Assembly: GCF_008704395.1 (NCBI RefSeq) | Contig: NZ_CP023695.1 | Span: 620,001-684,000 of the forward strand | DNA length: 64,000 nt | Direction: 5' to 3' | Source of the DNA: Streptomyces alboniger | Lineage (GTDB): Bacteria > Actinomycetota > Actinomycetes > Streptomycetales > Streptomycetaceae | Shown here: piece after piece, positions 44,397 to 52,854 of the stretch | How the letters are laid out: every line of letters begins with the position of its first letter | Position numbering within the stretch: position 1 is the stretch's first letter | The notes under the pieces: generated by a model | What the model was told of the DNA's origin: nothing | Database searches by the model: none | The model's input: only the letters and a program-made list of their open reading frames with translations | Position numbers and translations under genes: made by a program

Positions 44397-45284
44397 TTGC
44401 CCGCCGTGACCTCATACCGCTCACTCGACGAGCTCGATCTCCGCCACGTCCTCGACGGCCGGATCGTGGTCGTCCGGGACGGTCTCGCACAGCTAACCCC
44501 CACAGGATCATGGACCCGGGCGGCACTGGCAGCCATCGCCTCCGCCGTCTCGCCGGAGGCCGCCCAGCAGGTGTCGGAGCGAGGGCTGGAGCACATCCAC
44601 ACCGTCGCCGACATCGATCAGTTGCGCGCCGTCCGCGACGACCTGGACCGTCGCCTCAGACCCGCCGCACGTCACCTGCTGCTGCGCTTCGCCGACCTGC
44701 TCCCGCCGCAGAGCCGCAAGGTATACGTCAGCGAGCACTTGGGTGTACGGATCATGCCCCCAAGGGCCATTGTCCACGGCCGGGAAGGAGAACTGGGTGG
44801 GTACACCGGCTTCATGGTCCCGACCGGCGCCCACGTGGACTCGTGGTTCAACACAGCCGTCAATTCCGTCAACCTCTGGATGGCTCTCAGCCGGGTCCGC
44901 CGGGACAACGGCCTGCTCATCTGGCCGGCGGCATATCGACGCTCGCTGCTCCACGAGGGTGTACGGCTGCTCCCCGGCCAAGCGGTCGGCGAACCGGTGG
45001 AAGTCCAGCTCGACCCGGGTGACCTACTGCTCTTCGCAGGCGACCATCTTCATGGCACTCGTCCCAACAGTGGGCCGGAGACCCGGTGGGTGGTCACCAA
45101 GCGCATCTGCCTCGGCCCGCCCCGCTACCACCCGCGCGCCACCGGCTGGGTTCCGTACCTCGACCCGCGCCTGCTCGGCACACCGCTTCGCCCCCTGGCA
45201 CCGCTGCGGTCGGTTCTGACCGCCGGACGCGCCCGCCAACTCGTTCGTCAGACCCGCCGCCGTCTCAATTCGCGCGGTACTTGA
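44397..45284 (+). CDS. Fe(II)/2-oxoglutarate (phytanoyl-CoA-type) dioxygenase, 295 aa
   Basis: The metal facial triad is visible as His146-Val-Asp148 (TGAHVDSWFN) and His219 (DHLHGTRPNSG), with Arg222 nearby and a further Arg in TRWVVTKR for 2-oxoglutarate. The core between them (WMALSRVRRDNGLLIWPAAY, then DPGDLLLFAGDHLHG) is the double-stranded beta-helix of phytanoyl-CoA-dioxygenase-like enzymes. TTG at 44397 follows AGGGAGA. GTG at 44406 is an alternative. It is the last gene of the plus-strand run and a second, unrelated hydroxylase of the pathway. Confidence 0.85.
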   Translation: MPAVTSYRSLDELDLRHVLDGRIVVVRDGLAQLTPTGSWTRAALAAIASAVSPEAAQQVSERGLEHIHTVADIDQLRAVRDDLDRRLRPAARHLLLRFADLLPPQSRKVYVSEHLGVRIMPPRAIVHGREGELGGYTGFMVPTGAHVDSWFNTAVNSVNLWMALSRVRRDNGLLIWPAAYRRSLLHEGVRLLPGQAVGEPVEVQLDPGDLLLFAGDHLHGTRPNSGPETRWVVTKRICLGPPRYHPRATGWVPYLDPRLLGTPLRPLAPLRSVLTAGRARQLVRQTRRRLNSRGT

Positions 45285-45356
45285 CACCGGCGCAGCAGGC
45301 CGAGCGCAGGCAGATGACACACTTGGGCGCGCCAGTACCACTACCGTCTGCGAACC
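45285..45356. other. Short spacer after the biosynthetic run
   Basis: No terminator hairpin is obvious here, and the next DNA is decayed. Confidence 0.3.
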
Positions 45357-45760
45357 GTGGACTCTCCGCACGAGGCGAGGGACGCCGTACGCGCCGCCCT
45401 CACCCAGCGCTTCCCCCAGTACGCCGCATGGTGTCGGAATCTCCGAGTCAGGACGCCCCCGGCGCCGTCATGCGGCCATGGCGAAAGCGGGACGAAATGT
45501 GGCTGGCGACCAGAAGCCTCCTCCAGCCGGACCCGTCCTCCGGCTGCGGACGGCTGCGCCTCCACGTCGACAAGAAGGCAGCAGCGCAGCTCTCCGCTCC
45601 GAAGCTCTTGTCGAGAACCGGCGGCTACACCGAGGTCGGGTCGAAGAAGGCGCTGCGGGCCCGCGGCATGAAGTCGCCGGACCGCGCCGAAGCCATCCTC
45701 TTGTCCCTGTACGAGCCCGAGCCCCTGTACAGGCCGCGGCGCCGCGGCCTCCTGAACTGA
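45357..45760 (+). pseudogene. Frameshifted remnant with phage terminase-like tail
   Basis: The GTG start gives DSPHEARDAVRAALTQRFPQ and YAAWCRN, then the frame changes near 45430 and the end reads LHVDKKAAAQLSAPKLLSR, then ALRARGMKSPDRAEAILLSL. The last segment resembles the C-terminal end of large terminase subunits, where SPDRADA-like motifs are common. Both parts are too short for function. Confidence 0.45.
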
Positions 45761-46144
45761 AGGACACCGCCGGCGCCGCCGCACCCTGCGCACTTCCTGG
45801 CAGCCCGCGCCAAGCCCCGGCGCACTGGCCGAGGCCGCGGCCATCGGGGCCACACCGACCGGTGGCGTCGCTCCCGGCGGCGCCCTGGGTGCGAAGGCAG
45901 CGCCCGCCGAGGTCTCCACCACCGACACCGAACAACTCCGCCTGGCCCCGCGCGACTATTGCGAGACGGCCGAGCGACTTTGTGGCCCTGACAGCCCGAC
46001 AGGCGGCGCGGGGGTGCCGCGGCGCGTCCGTCTACCCGGCCCGCAAAGAATCCGGCGAAGCGCCATGGTCTGCGCCCCGGCGGCCCTACCGTGTACAGAA
46101 CGCGGCGCTTCTCGTGCCGGGGCGGTACCAAAGGGGGCTAAGCC
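45761..46144. other. No intact gene
   Basis: Only protein-like scraps (ALAEAAAIGATPTGGVAPGG, then DTEQLRLAPRDYCETAERL) are seen in one plus frame, without a start. I see nothing else. Confidence 0.35.
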
Positions 46145-47023
46145 ATGTCCAAGGAAGAGTCCCCGCAGCGGTCCGCCCGGCCGCGCCGCCGCCCGATGGC
46201 GGTGGCGGTCGCCGTCGGTCTGGTGGTCGGCGTCGTGGGAGGCCTCGCCGCCCACCTGTGGTGGCCCGGCGAGGACGGCGGGTCCGAGCCGTCCACTGCC
46301 GCACCGGCCGGTTCCCGGGCCGAGCCCGTCCGCTCCGCGATGCTGGGCCAGCGGCGGGTCGGTGTCGACGTCCGCGCCCGCGAGCTCGGTGCCCCCGACT
46401 TCTTCCACGGCCAGGCCCGCCTCGACCTGGTCGACGCCGGCACCGCGAAGGCGGCGACCCATGTCGCCTACGACGGGGGCGAGGGCCACCCCTGGTATCC
46501 GCCGGAGGTGGTGCTGATCGGCAACCGCGCCACCATCACGCCCCACGAAGCGATGGCCGGACCCGGGTCCAGCCCGGACAACGAATACCGCACAGAGCCC
46601 CACGCAACCGCCGCAGCCGAGGACGACCCCGACGTCCACGCCGCCCTGGAGACCCGCTGGCTGGCCCAGCCCGCCCACATCGAGGCGCTCCTCGACGGCG
46701 CCACCGGCGTGCGCACCCACCGGGACGGCGGCACCCGCACCCTCACCGGCAGCACCCCGCTGCGCGCCCTGGCCGCCGACCCGGCCGTCGGCGCCCTCTA
46801 CCTCCCCTACGCGACCGACCGCCCCGGCAGCGCCGTCCGCTTCACCCTGGTCGTCACCGCGCGCGACCTGCCCAAGAGCCTGAAGACCCGGGTGCCTTCG
46901 GCGGCCGACACAGCGACCGGCGACCAGTCCTTCCAGGTGAAGTACCGCGACTGGGCCGAAGGCGAGCCGATCACCGCCCGCCCCGGCCCCACACCCGCAC
47001 CCCAGTGGACCGCCGCCGACTGA
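46145..47023 (+). CDS. Membrane-anchored secreted protein of unknown function, 292 aa
   Basis: A basic N-terminus (RSARPRRRPM) and one hydrophobic helix (AVAVAVGLVVGVVGGLAAHL, about 18-38) form a signal anchor. A Pro/Ala/Ser linker and a globular external domain of about 220 residues follow (VGVDVRARELGAPDFFHGQA, LPYATDRPGSAVRFTLVV). AAGGGGG sits at a proper distance from ATG 46145. There are no cysteines in the external part and no recognised family. It is separated from the peptide locus by phage-like remnants, so no link is inferred. Confidence 0.75.
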   Translation: MSKEESPQRSARPRRRPMAVAVAVGLVVGVVGGLAAHLWWPGEDGGSEPSTAAPAGSRAEPVRSAMLGQRRVGVDVRARELGAPDFFHGQARLDLVDAGTAKAATHVAYDGGEGHPWYPPEVVLIGNRATITPHEAMAGPGSSPDNEYRTEPHATAAAEDDPDVHAALETRWLAQPAHIEALLDGATGVRTHRDGGTRTLTGSTPLRALAADPAVGALYLPYATDRPGSAVRFTLVVTARDLPKSLKTRVPSAADTATGDQSFQVKYRDWAEGEPITARPGPTPAPQWTAAD

Positions 47024-47088
47024 GGCGGGCCGACTCGTGCGGCTGCGGGCCCCAAGAGCAAGCCGTCAGCTCGGCCGGGCAGCGGTTC

Positions 47089-48203
47089 TCACAGCCCCCA
47101 TGAGCGGGGTCCTGGCTGTAGCTGTTTGACCAGGTGGAAGACCTCCCGGGCAGCGTTGCGTTTGAGGCAACGGGCGATTTCGCGCCAGGTCTTACCCTCC
47201 TTGATCCGACGCTCGTACTCGTAGTAGTCCTGGGTGCGCGGCTCGACCCGCAGACGCGTGAACACGAAGCGATGGAGCGCTGCGTTGGCCTGACAGTCGC
47301 CGCCGCGGCTGAGGCGACGGAACTGCCGGCGTCCCGAGGAGCGCTCGACGGGGCTGACCCCGCACAGAGCGGCGAAGGACGCCTCGCTGTCCGGGCGTTC
47401 CGGGTTGTCTCCCACTGTGAGCAGCAAAGTGACGGCCGTGTCCGGACCGATCCCCACCACCTCCAGCAGCTGCGGGGCATGATCTTCCACCAACCGGGTC
47501 AGACGAGCATCCGCCTCCCGGATCTGCTCGGAGAGCTACCCGATCCGGTCAGCCAGCAGCCCCAGTGTGATCCGGGTGGCCTTCAGCACCGACTCCTCGC
47601 CGCCCTCTTCCTGGGTGCCCGCGTCGGTGAATCGCGCGCAGGCACGGAAGAGTTCGGCGTTACCCAGTCCGGCCAGCTTCTCCCGCAGGGGGGTCCGCAG
47701 TGACGAGGACGGCTTTGAGCTGGTTGATGGCCTGGGTGCGGGCTTTGACGGCCGACGCCTTCCTGAGTTTGCACATCCTGGCGATCTGCACCGGCCCGTC
47801 GCCCGATTTGGCCCGCGCGTAGGCCCTCCCGCTCAATACGGCTCGCGCCGCGTTCTGCGCATCGAGTGGATCCGATTTGCCGCGCCGACGGCGATCGGCC
47901 CGGTCCATCCAGTTCACGTCAGACACGTCCACGCCCTGAGCCAGCAGATAGCGCGACAGTGAAGCCCCCGTAGGAATCGGTCCCCTCCACCCCGGCCCGC
48001 CTCACGACTTCCGACCTTCTGACCCACCGCAGCAGAGCCCGGTAGCCGGCCGCGGTGGCCGGGAACTCGTCGATGGCCAGCACCGCCCCCGTCAAGGAGA
48101 GCACCGAAGCCACATGCGCATCCCGGTGCGTATCCACCCCCAGCACCACCTCCCCCGCAGGGCAGCGACGGCGGGGCTTCGGAGCAGGCAATGTGCTGGA
48201 CAT
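47089..48203 (-). pseudogene. Broken IS110-family transposase, copy 2
   Basis: N-terminus: VVLGVDTHRDAHVASVLSLT and RRAGVEGTDSYGG. The frame is lost before the normal ALxRYLL segment, and GKSDPLDAQNAARAVLSGRA is read in a second frame. The C-terminal domain (VVGIGPDTAVTLLLTVGDNP, AALCGVSPVERSSGRR) is in a third, with an in-frame stop near 47537. It is inactive. It is related to but clearly divergent from the copy at 18-19 kb, so it is not a recent duplicate. Confidence 0.85.
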
Positions 48204-48470
48204 GGTCGAACTCGCCGTACCCGATTCCCTTCCCGGTCCGACGACGTGTCGCGTTGCCGGTACCGGGCCGCGTCAGGCAGTCAGAATCGCGAGGACGCCA
48301 CAACGTTCGACAGGCCCCTATCGGGACACGCCCCGGCAGCCCGGTACCGACAACGCACCATTCCCGGCCAACGGCCGACACTGCGACACCGGGACACCTC
48401 GGTCAGAATTGTCATCAGTCAGACTCCCGACCCGGGACGGCACTCACCCACCCTCCCGCTCCCATGTCAC
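48204..48470 (-). ncRNA. IS110 copy 2 upstream non-coding end (candidate bridge-RNA region)
   Basis: It shares CCCCTATxGGGACACGCCC, GGGACACCTCGGTCAG and GTCAGACTCCCGACCCGGGA with the equivalent position upstream of the other IS110 copy. The non-coding blocks match about as well as the coding parts, which suggests a functional RNA before decay. Confidence 0.45.
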
Positions 48471-48707
48471 CCGTGTTCGGTGACCGCAGAACATGCTCAA
48501 TCCCCCTCACGCCCCACCCCGAGCCTGATCTCGACCGAGCACCACAGCGCACGAAGGCAAGCGGTACGTTCCACGTTCGGATTGTGCGACATCTCGTGAG
48601 TTCTCCTGAGATCCGCCGAGTCCTAAGCTCATGGCCAGGGGTTTCGCCCCCTCTTTGGTGGCTCTTCGCGCCCTGACGTAACTTCGGATTCCTGAAGCGT
48701 TCTCATT
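48471..48707. other. No feature seen
   Basis: About 240 bases between the IS110 end and the integrase fragment. I see no gene or structured element. Confidence 0.3.
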
Positions 48708-49040
48708 GTGCCTGACCGGTCGACGGTCATGGTGAAGGTGAGGGGGCTCGGGTTGGCGCTGGCTGTCGTACGGGGCCTGCGCGATGTCCGGCCGCCGGCC
48801 ACGGCCGAGGAGCTGGAGCAGTTCGAGACCGACGTACTGGCGGGGTTCGTGCTGGTGCGGGCTTCGGCGGGGCTGGCGGACGGTACGATCCGCGGCGACG
48901 TTGTGCACTTGGAGCAGATGCGGTCCTGGTCAGGCCGGCCGCTGTGGGAGATGGAGCCGCCCGACGCGGACGCGTACTTCGGGAAGGTGCTGCGGGCTTC
49001 GCCGAGCTTCGTACCTCACCCGCCACGAGGCTCTTTGACG
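48708..49040 (+). pseudogene. N-terminal fragment of a tyrosine-type integrase/recombinase
   Basis: The segment ELEQFETDVLAGFVLVRASA, GLADGTIRGDVVHLEQMRSW and GRPLWEMEPPDADAYFGKVL matches the SAM-like core-binding domain of actinobacterial XerD-like recombinases. It becomes nonsense after about 49000, and the catalytic R-H-R-Y domain is missing. It runs into the 3' end of the gene on the other strand. Confidence 0.7.
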
Positions 49041-49048
49041 CGGGTGAT

Positions 49049-49864
49049 TCACGCACCCGGCGCAGGCACGAAATGACGCAGGGCGGTTCCTACCCTCGTC
49101 CCTTGATCAGGCCATTCTGCGGCGGGGCCGATGGCGAGAACGGCGTACTGGCGGCTGCCGCTGGTCAGGAACGCAACGTCCATGGCCATGCGGCGTTCCC
49201 CCAACGATTGACTGTCGTACGCGTAGACCAGCTTGGCCGTGCCGTCGTTCAGCTGTTTCAGCTCGACCTCCTCATAGCCCGGCCTGTCTGCCCTGAGGCC
49301 CTCGGATGTCTGCTGCAACGCTTGGTAGGGAGTGAGCATGAGGCCCGAGGGTGTGGAGATCTGCAGCATCCGACGCTGGTCCGGGGATGTGTAGTACACC
49401 TGCACCCCGTCCTCGCTGCGTTTCCAGCCTTCCGGAACGGCGGTCGAGAACCCCTTCTCGTCCTGCACAAGTTCGTATCCCTCCGGCACCCGATCTGCCT
49501 CAGGCGCCTCGGCGGAGGGTGTCAGTTCATCGGGAGGCGGCGGTGCCTCGGTTTCGGGGGCGGAGGCACTCACCGAGGACCGGCCACCCGCCGACTGGTC
49601 CCCGTCGTCGTCCCCCAGGAGCAGCCAACCCCCGACCAGACCGCCGACCAGCAGCACCGCCACCGCGACGACGGCCGGCACGCCGACACGCGAGAAGCGC
49701 GGCAGGCTGCCCGGTGGCCCGTACCCGACGAAGTGCTCCGGAGCACTTCGGGGCCCCGCTTCGTCGGCGCGCCGCCCCGCACTCGACACCGAAGCCGGGT
49801 CGACGCCCGGCTCCCAACGTTGCGCCTCGTCGTTCCAGTACGCATCTCCTCTGTTCTTGCTCAT
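49049..49864 (-). CDS. Single-pass membrane protein with external domain, 271 aa
   Basis: The N-terminal cytoplasmic tail begins SKNRGDAYWNDEAQRWEPG. One membrane helix (VPAVVAVAVLLVGGLVGGWL, about 62-82) is followed by an acidic/Pro-rich linker and an external domain (PEGYELVQDEKGFSTAVPEG, RMAMDVAFLTSGSRQYAVLA). The external fold resembles the PsbP-like extracellular domains attached to actinobacterial membrane proteins and kinases. It follows the 123-aa gene by 2 bases and is the last gene of a three-gene set. Confidence 0.8.
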   Translation of the reverse strand: MSKNRGDAYWNDEAQRWEPGVDPASVSSAGRRADEAGPRSAPEHFVGYGPPGSLPRFSRVGVPAVVAVAVLLVGGLVGGWLLLGDDDGDQSAGGRSSVSASAPETEAPPPPDELTPSAEAPEADRVPEGYELVQDEKGFSTAVPEGWKRSEDGVQVYYTSPDQRRMLQISTPSGLMLTPYQALQQTSEGLRADRPGYEEVELKQLNDGTAKLVYAYDSQSLGERRMAMDVAFLTSGSRQYAVLAIGPAAEWPDQGTRVGTALRHFVPAPGA

Positions 49865-49866
49865 GG

Positions 49867-50238
49867 TCAGCCTCCCAGCAGTGCCCGCACCGATTCGGCA
49901 ACCGCAGCTCCCGATGCCAGCACCCCGGTCACAGCACTCGCGTCCGCCAGTGCCTGCCGGAGCCGCGTGAGACGGCCTGGTGCAGCCTCACCCGTTGCCA
50001 CCATCTCAGCCTCGACATCTGCCAGTTCAGCGTTGAGCAGGGCAGTCTGCGGGGTCGTGACAGTACGGGCGAGATCGTCGCGCAACCGACGCACGAGGCC
50101 GAGCAGTTCTGCCTGTGCCGGATCACTCATCGGCCCGACACCTTGGTTGTACGTCACGTGGTTGCGGTCGCCTATCGCGAAGGCCCCCTGCACGCTGCCG
50201 ATATGGATGTCCCTACGGTGCCCGTCAGGTGTTCGCAT
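49867..50238 (-). CDS. Small helical protein with GDRNHVT motif, 123 aa
   Basis: The N-terminus has the beta-like sequence SVQGAFAIGDRNHVTYNQG, then two long helices (AELLGLVRRLRDDLARTVTT, LLNAELADVEAEMVATGEA) and a Gly/Ala-rich end. The GDxNxVT motif also ends the neighbouring 562-aa protein, so the two probably interact or share a partner. It overlaps that gene by 14 bases and is 2 bases from the next. No enzyme motif is visible. Confidence 0.75.
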   Translation of the reverse strand: MRTPDGHRRDIHIGSVQGAFAIGDRNHVTYNQGVGPMSDPAQAELLGLVRRLRDDLARTVTTPQTALLNAELADVEAEMVATGEAAPGRLTRLRQALADASAVTGVLASGAAVAESVRALLGG

Positions 50239-51913
50239 GGCCTCCCCCGGTCCGGCGCGTCGCGCTCAAGTGGGTGGTGTGAGTGTTGCTGGTGACGGTG
50301 TTGTGATCCCCTACGGCCACTCCATACGCACGCCCGATATATTGCGCGCCTTCGGCCAAGTTGACGATTTGGCGCTCGAACTCGCCGGTCTGCCAGCCGG
50401 CTTCGGAGAGCGCCAGTTTCACCCCTTCGGTCACTCGCTCCTGGATGGACTTGAGGTAACGGCTGACGTCCATCTCCTGGAAGAGCGAGGCTTCGTCGTC
50501 CGAGCCGAGTTCTCGTACCGACGCCCATGGACCGTCCGCGAGGGCCTTGGCGTGGCCGCCGGACGCGATCTGCCACAGCGAACGGCAGCCGTGCCACAGC
50601 GTCACCACGGCGCGCCCGGCCGAGGTCGACACCATTCCCAGTGCCCAGACCGCCCTCCCGAAGCGGTGGTTGTGCCGGTACTGATGGGCCACTCTGTCGG
50701 CATACTGATAGAGCTGTTTGACCGGACGCAGCACGTGTGGAGCAACCTCCAGCATCAGCATCCCGCCCTGCGTGTGGACGCGTACGAACACGGTCGTGAC
50801 GATCTCCTCGTCCCAGCCGCCGACCCGGACGCGCAGGAAGTGCCGCCGGGTCTCGCCGCCCTCCTCGACCGAACGGGACCTGTGCTCCTCGAAGGCCTCA
50901 GCGGTGTACGGGGCACGGGACCGCTCCGGTAGCCCGTCCACCGGCAGAAACACGACCTCCTCAACCTTCAGTTCCCGCAGACGGTCCCGCACCGCGTCCG
51001 CGAGATACGGTGCCCCGTGCGGGGACGGTTCGCGCAGCGCTTCGAGGAGCGGGACGATGCGGTGCAGGATCGTGCCGTTGTCCATCGGCGTCGGTTCGGC
51101 CTCCTCTTGCGGACGCAACTCGATGGAGAACGACCATGGTTTGTACGGCGTGCCCGCACCGCAGAAGGGATCGACCGGCCGATACATCATCAGGGGTGCG
51201 TGCTGTTCCCTGCGGATGCGGCGGCTCAGCCGGCGGAAACGGATGCCCTCCGCCTGCTCCGCCGGGTCGGAGTCGATGTCGGGAAACCGGGACCTGGACA
51301 GCTCACCGGTGAGCGCCTTGGCGAACTGACCGCGCTGCCCGGCGACGGCCCAGGCCATCAAGAGGGGCAGGGTGAAGGAGATCCATGCCTGCGTCCGCGT
51401 CACGTCGGGCAGCAAGACCCGACTGCCGCTGCCGAATCCCCCGGTCGCCAGCCGCAGCAAGCCCCACAGGGTCAGGAGGAAGAGGCCCCGCCCGGCCCAG
51501 CGCAGGTGCCACGCGGCTACCCGGCGGATCCAGCCCGGCCGCTGACCTGCCCCGCGGATCCAGCCCGCGAGAACGATCAGCGCGAAGGAGAACAGATAGC
51601 AGGCGACCACCCCCTCGGTGAGTGGTACGGCCACCACCCACAGGAACAGGATGATGGCCGCCCAGGCCAGTTCGATACGCCGGGCGCGCAGGGCGTGGGC
51701 GAGCACCCGGGCGGCGTCGATCCCGAAGGACGGGGCCGCGAGGCGCTCCTCGTGAACGTACAGCTCGTCAATGACCGCTTCCCGGAATGTCCCGTCGAGG
51801 TACGTACCCGCGCACAGCAGCCGCGTGGCCTCACTCGCCTCGGGCGTCTGCCGCGGGTCAGCAGGGTGCCTGTGGGGCCGGCTGGTCTGCCCCAGGCCGT
51901 ACGTCTGTGCCAT
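50225..51913 (-). CDS. Polytopic membrane protein with C-terminal GDHNTVT motif, 562 aa
   Basis: The N-terminal 80 residues are cytoplasmic. Four to five hydrophobic helices follow (for example LAWAAIILFLWVVAVPLTEG, YLFSFALIVLAGWIRGAG, GLFLLTLWGLLRLATGGFG). Then comes a large cytoplasmic region (VEEVVFLPVDGLPERSRAPY, VTTVFVRVHTQGGMLMLEVA). The last 30 residues (IGRAYGVAVGDHNTVTSN) carry the motif seen at the start of the next protein. No known transporter or enzyme family is recognised. It starts the three-gene unit. The ATG at 51913 has no strong ribosome site. Confidence 0.78.
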   Translation of the reverse strand: MAQTYGLGQTSRPHRHPADPRQTPEASEATRLLCAGTYLDGTFREAVIDELYVHEERLAAPSFGIDAARVLAHALRARRIELAWAAIILFLWVVAVPLTEGVVACYLFSFALIVLAGWIRGAGQRPGWIRRVAAWHLRWAGRGLFLLTLWGLLRLATGGFGSGSRVLLPDVTRTQAWISFTLPLLMAWAVAGQRGQFAKALTGELSRSRFPDIDSDPAEQAEGIRFRRLSRRIRREQHAPLMMYRPVDPFCGAGTPYKPWSFSIELRPQEEAEPTPMDNGTILHRIVPLLEALREPSPHGAPYLADAVRDRLRELKVEEVVFLPVDGLPERSRAPYTAEAFEEHRSRSVEEGGETRRHFLRVRVGGWDEEIVTTVFVRVHTQGGMLMLEVAPHVLRPVKQLYQYADRVAHQYRHNHRFGRAVWALGMVSTSAGRAVVTLWHGCRSLWQIASGGHAKALADGPWASVRELGSDDEASLFQEMDVSRYLKSIQERVTEGVKLALSEAGWQTGEFERQIVNLAEGAQYIGRAYGVAVGDHNTVTSNTHTTHLSATRRTGGGHANT

Positions 51914-52068
51914 GGCGTCACCTGCTGCGCTGAACTGCCGTCATCCGTAGGCCGGTTGAGACTGGCAGTGACTGCAGTCTAAGGGCAGGCGCGCCGTGCT
52001 TTCCTACGCCAAAAGGACCGCCTCCGACGGTCGGCCAGGTGCCGGGAAAACCCTCAGCCGGGGGCACG

Positions 52069-52689
52069 ATGGCTGCCGCCAACCAAACGGCACCGAAGGA
52101 CATCCTCACCGAGGGCCGCCTGGCCGCACTCCCCGCAATGATCAAATGCGGGGTCGGCAGCCCTGCCGCCTGCTACGCCGCCGGCAGAGGTGTCCACGAG
52201 CGCGCCACCGCGGCCGCCCTCACCGACCCTGCCACCGCCCGCCGCCTCATCCGCAGAACCGACCACCGAAGCCCCCGCGCCACCCAGCCGCGATCCTCAA
52301 CAGCACCGGGACTTTCCCCTGCCCCCTGCGAGGCGTCCGCCACAGCGCCAACGACGTCCACCTCGCGCAACTGCCAGCCGGTACCCCCATCGACCTCGTC
52401 CGAGATCCCGGCAATGAGACCGACTCGTACGCCATCCAGGTCCAGGCGTTCGGTACTCACCGGCGTCGCCCCTCCCACATGTGTCCGGCGGCCGTTGCCT
52501 CCGGAGGGCACCGACCTGTGCCGCACTCCGCAGGTGTACGGGGAGGCAATTCGCCGGCTCCCACAGGAGAACGACGTCGTCCTGCGCACCCGCGCCACCG
52601 TCACCGCCCTCCCGCTCTACTCCTACGACGCGGACCGCGGGACCTATCGTCTCGATGAGCCCGACACGTCGCACCACCCACACCGGTAA
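52069..52689 (+). pseudogene. Frameshifted gene with a HIRAN-domain segment
   Basis: The N-terminal piece (TEGRLAALPAMIKCGVGSPA, CYAAGRGVHERATAAAL) is in one frame. The HIRAN-like piece (FPCPLRGVRHSANDVHLAQL, GTPIDLVRDPGNETDSYAIQ) is in another (about 52300-52445). The tail (LPQENDVVLRTRATVTALPL, YSYDADRGTYRLDEP) is back in the first. HIRAN domains bind damaged DNA ends or stalled forks. At least two frameshifts make this copy inactive, and the tail might belong to a different gene. Confidence 0.6.
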
Positions 52690-52854
52690 CCATTAATCTC
52701 ATTCTTGCGGCAAATCGAAAAATAATCATCGATCGATCCCCAGGAATTCTCTTCCTACCCTATTGCCCGCCTGTGGACCGAGGGATAACGTATCGACCAC
52801 CGGCCTCCTCGGGGGAAATATGAGGTCGGCCCTGGTATTCGGGGAGGGGACTTC

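Noticed and set aside
32973..45284. Interpretation as a lanthipeptide, lasso peptide or radical-SAM (FxSxx-type) cluster
   Set aside because: No lanthipeptide cyclase/dehydratase, lasso cyclase/leader peptidase or CxxxCxxC radical SAM gene is present. The HExxH gene is here paired with YcaO instead.
45478..47103. 541-codon plus-strand open frame overlapping the secreted protein at 46145-47023
   Set aside because: It is almost all Arg/Pro/Ala and has no domains. The 46145 frame has a ribosome site, signal anchor and normal composition.
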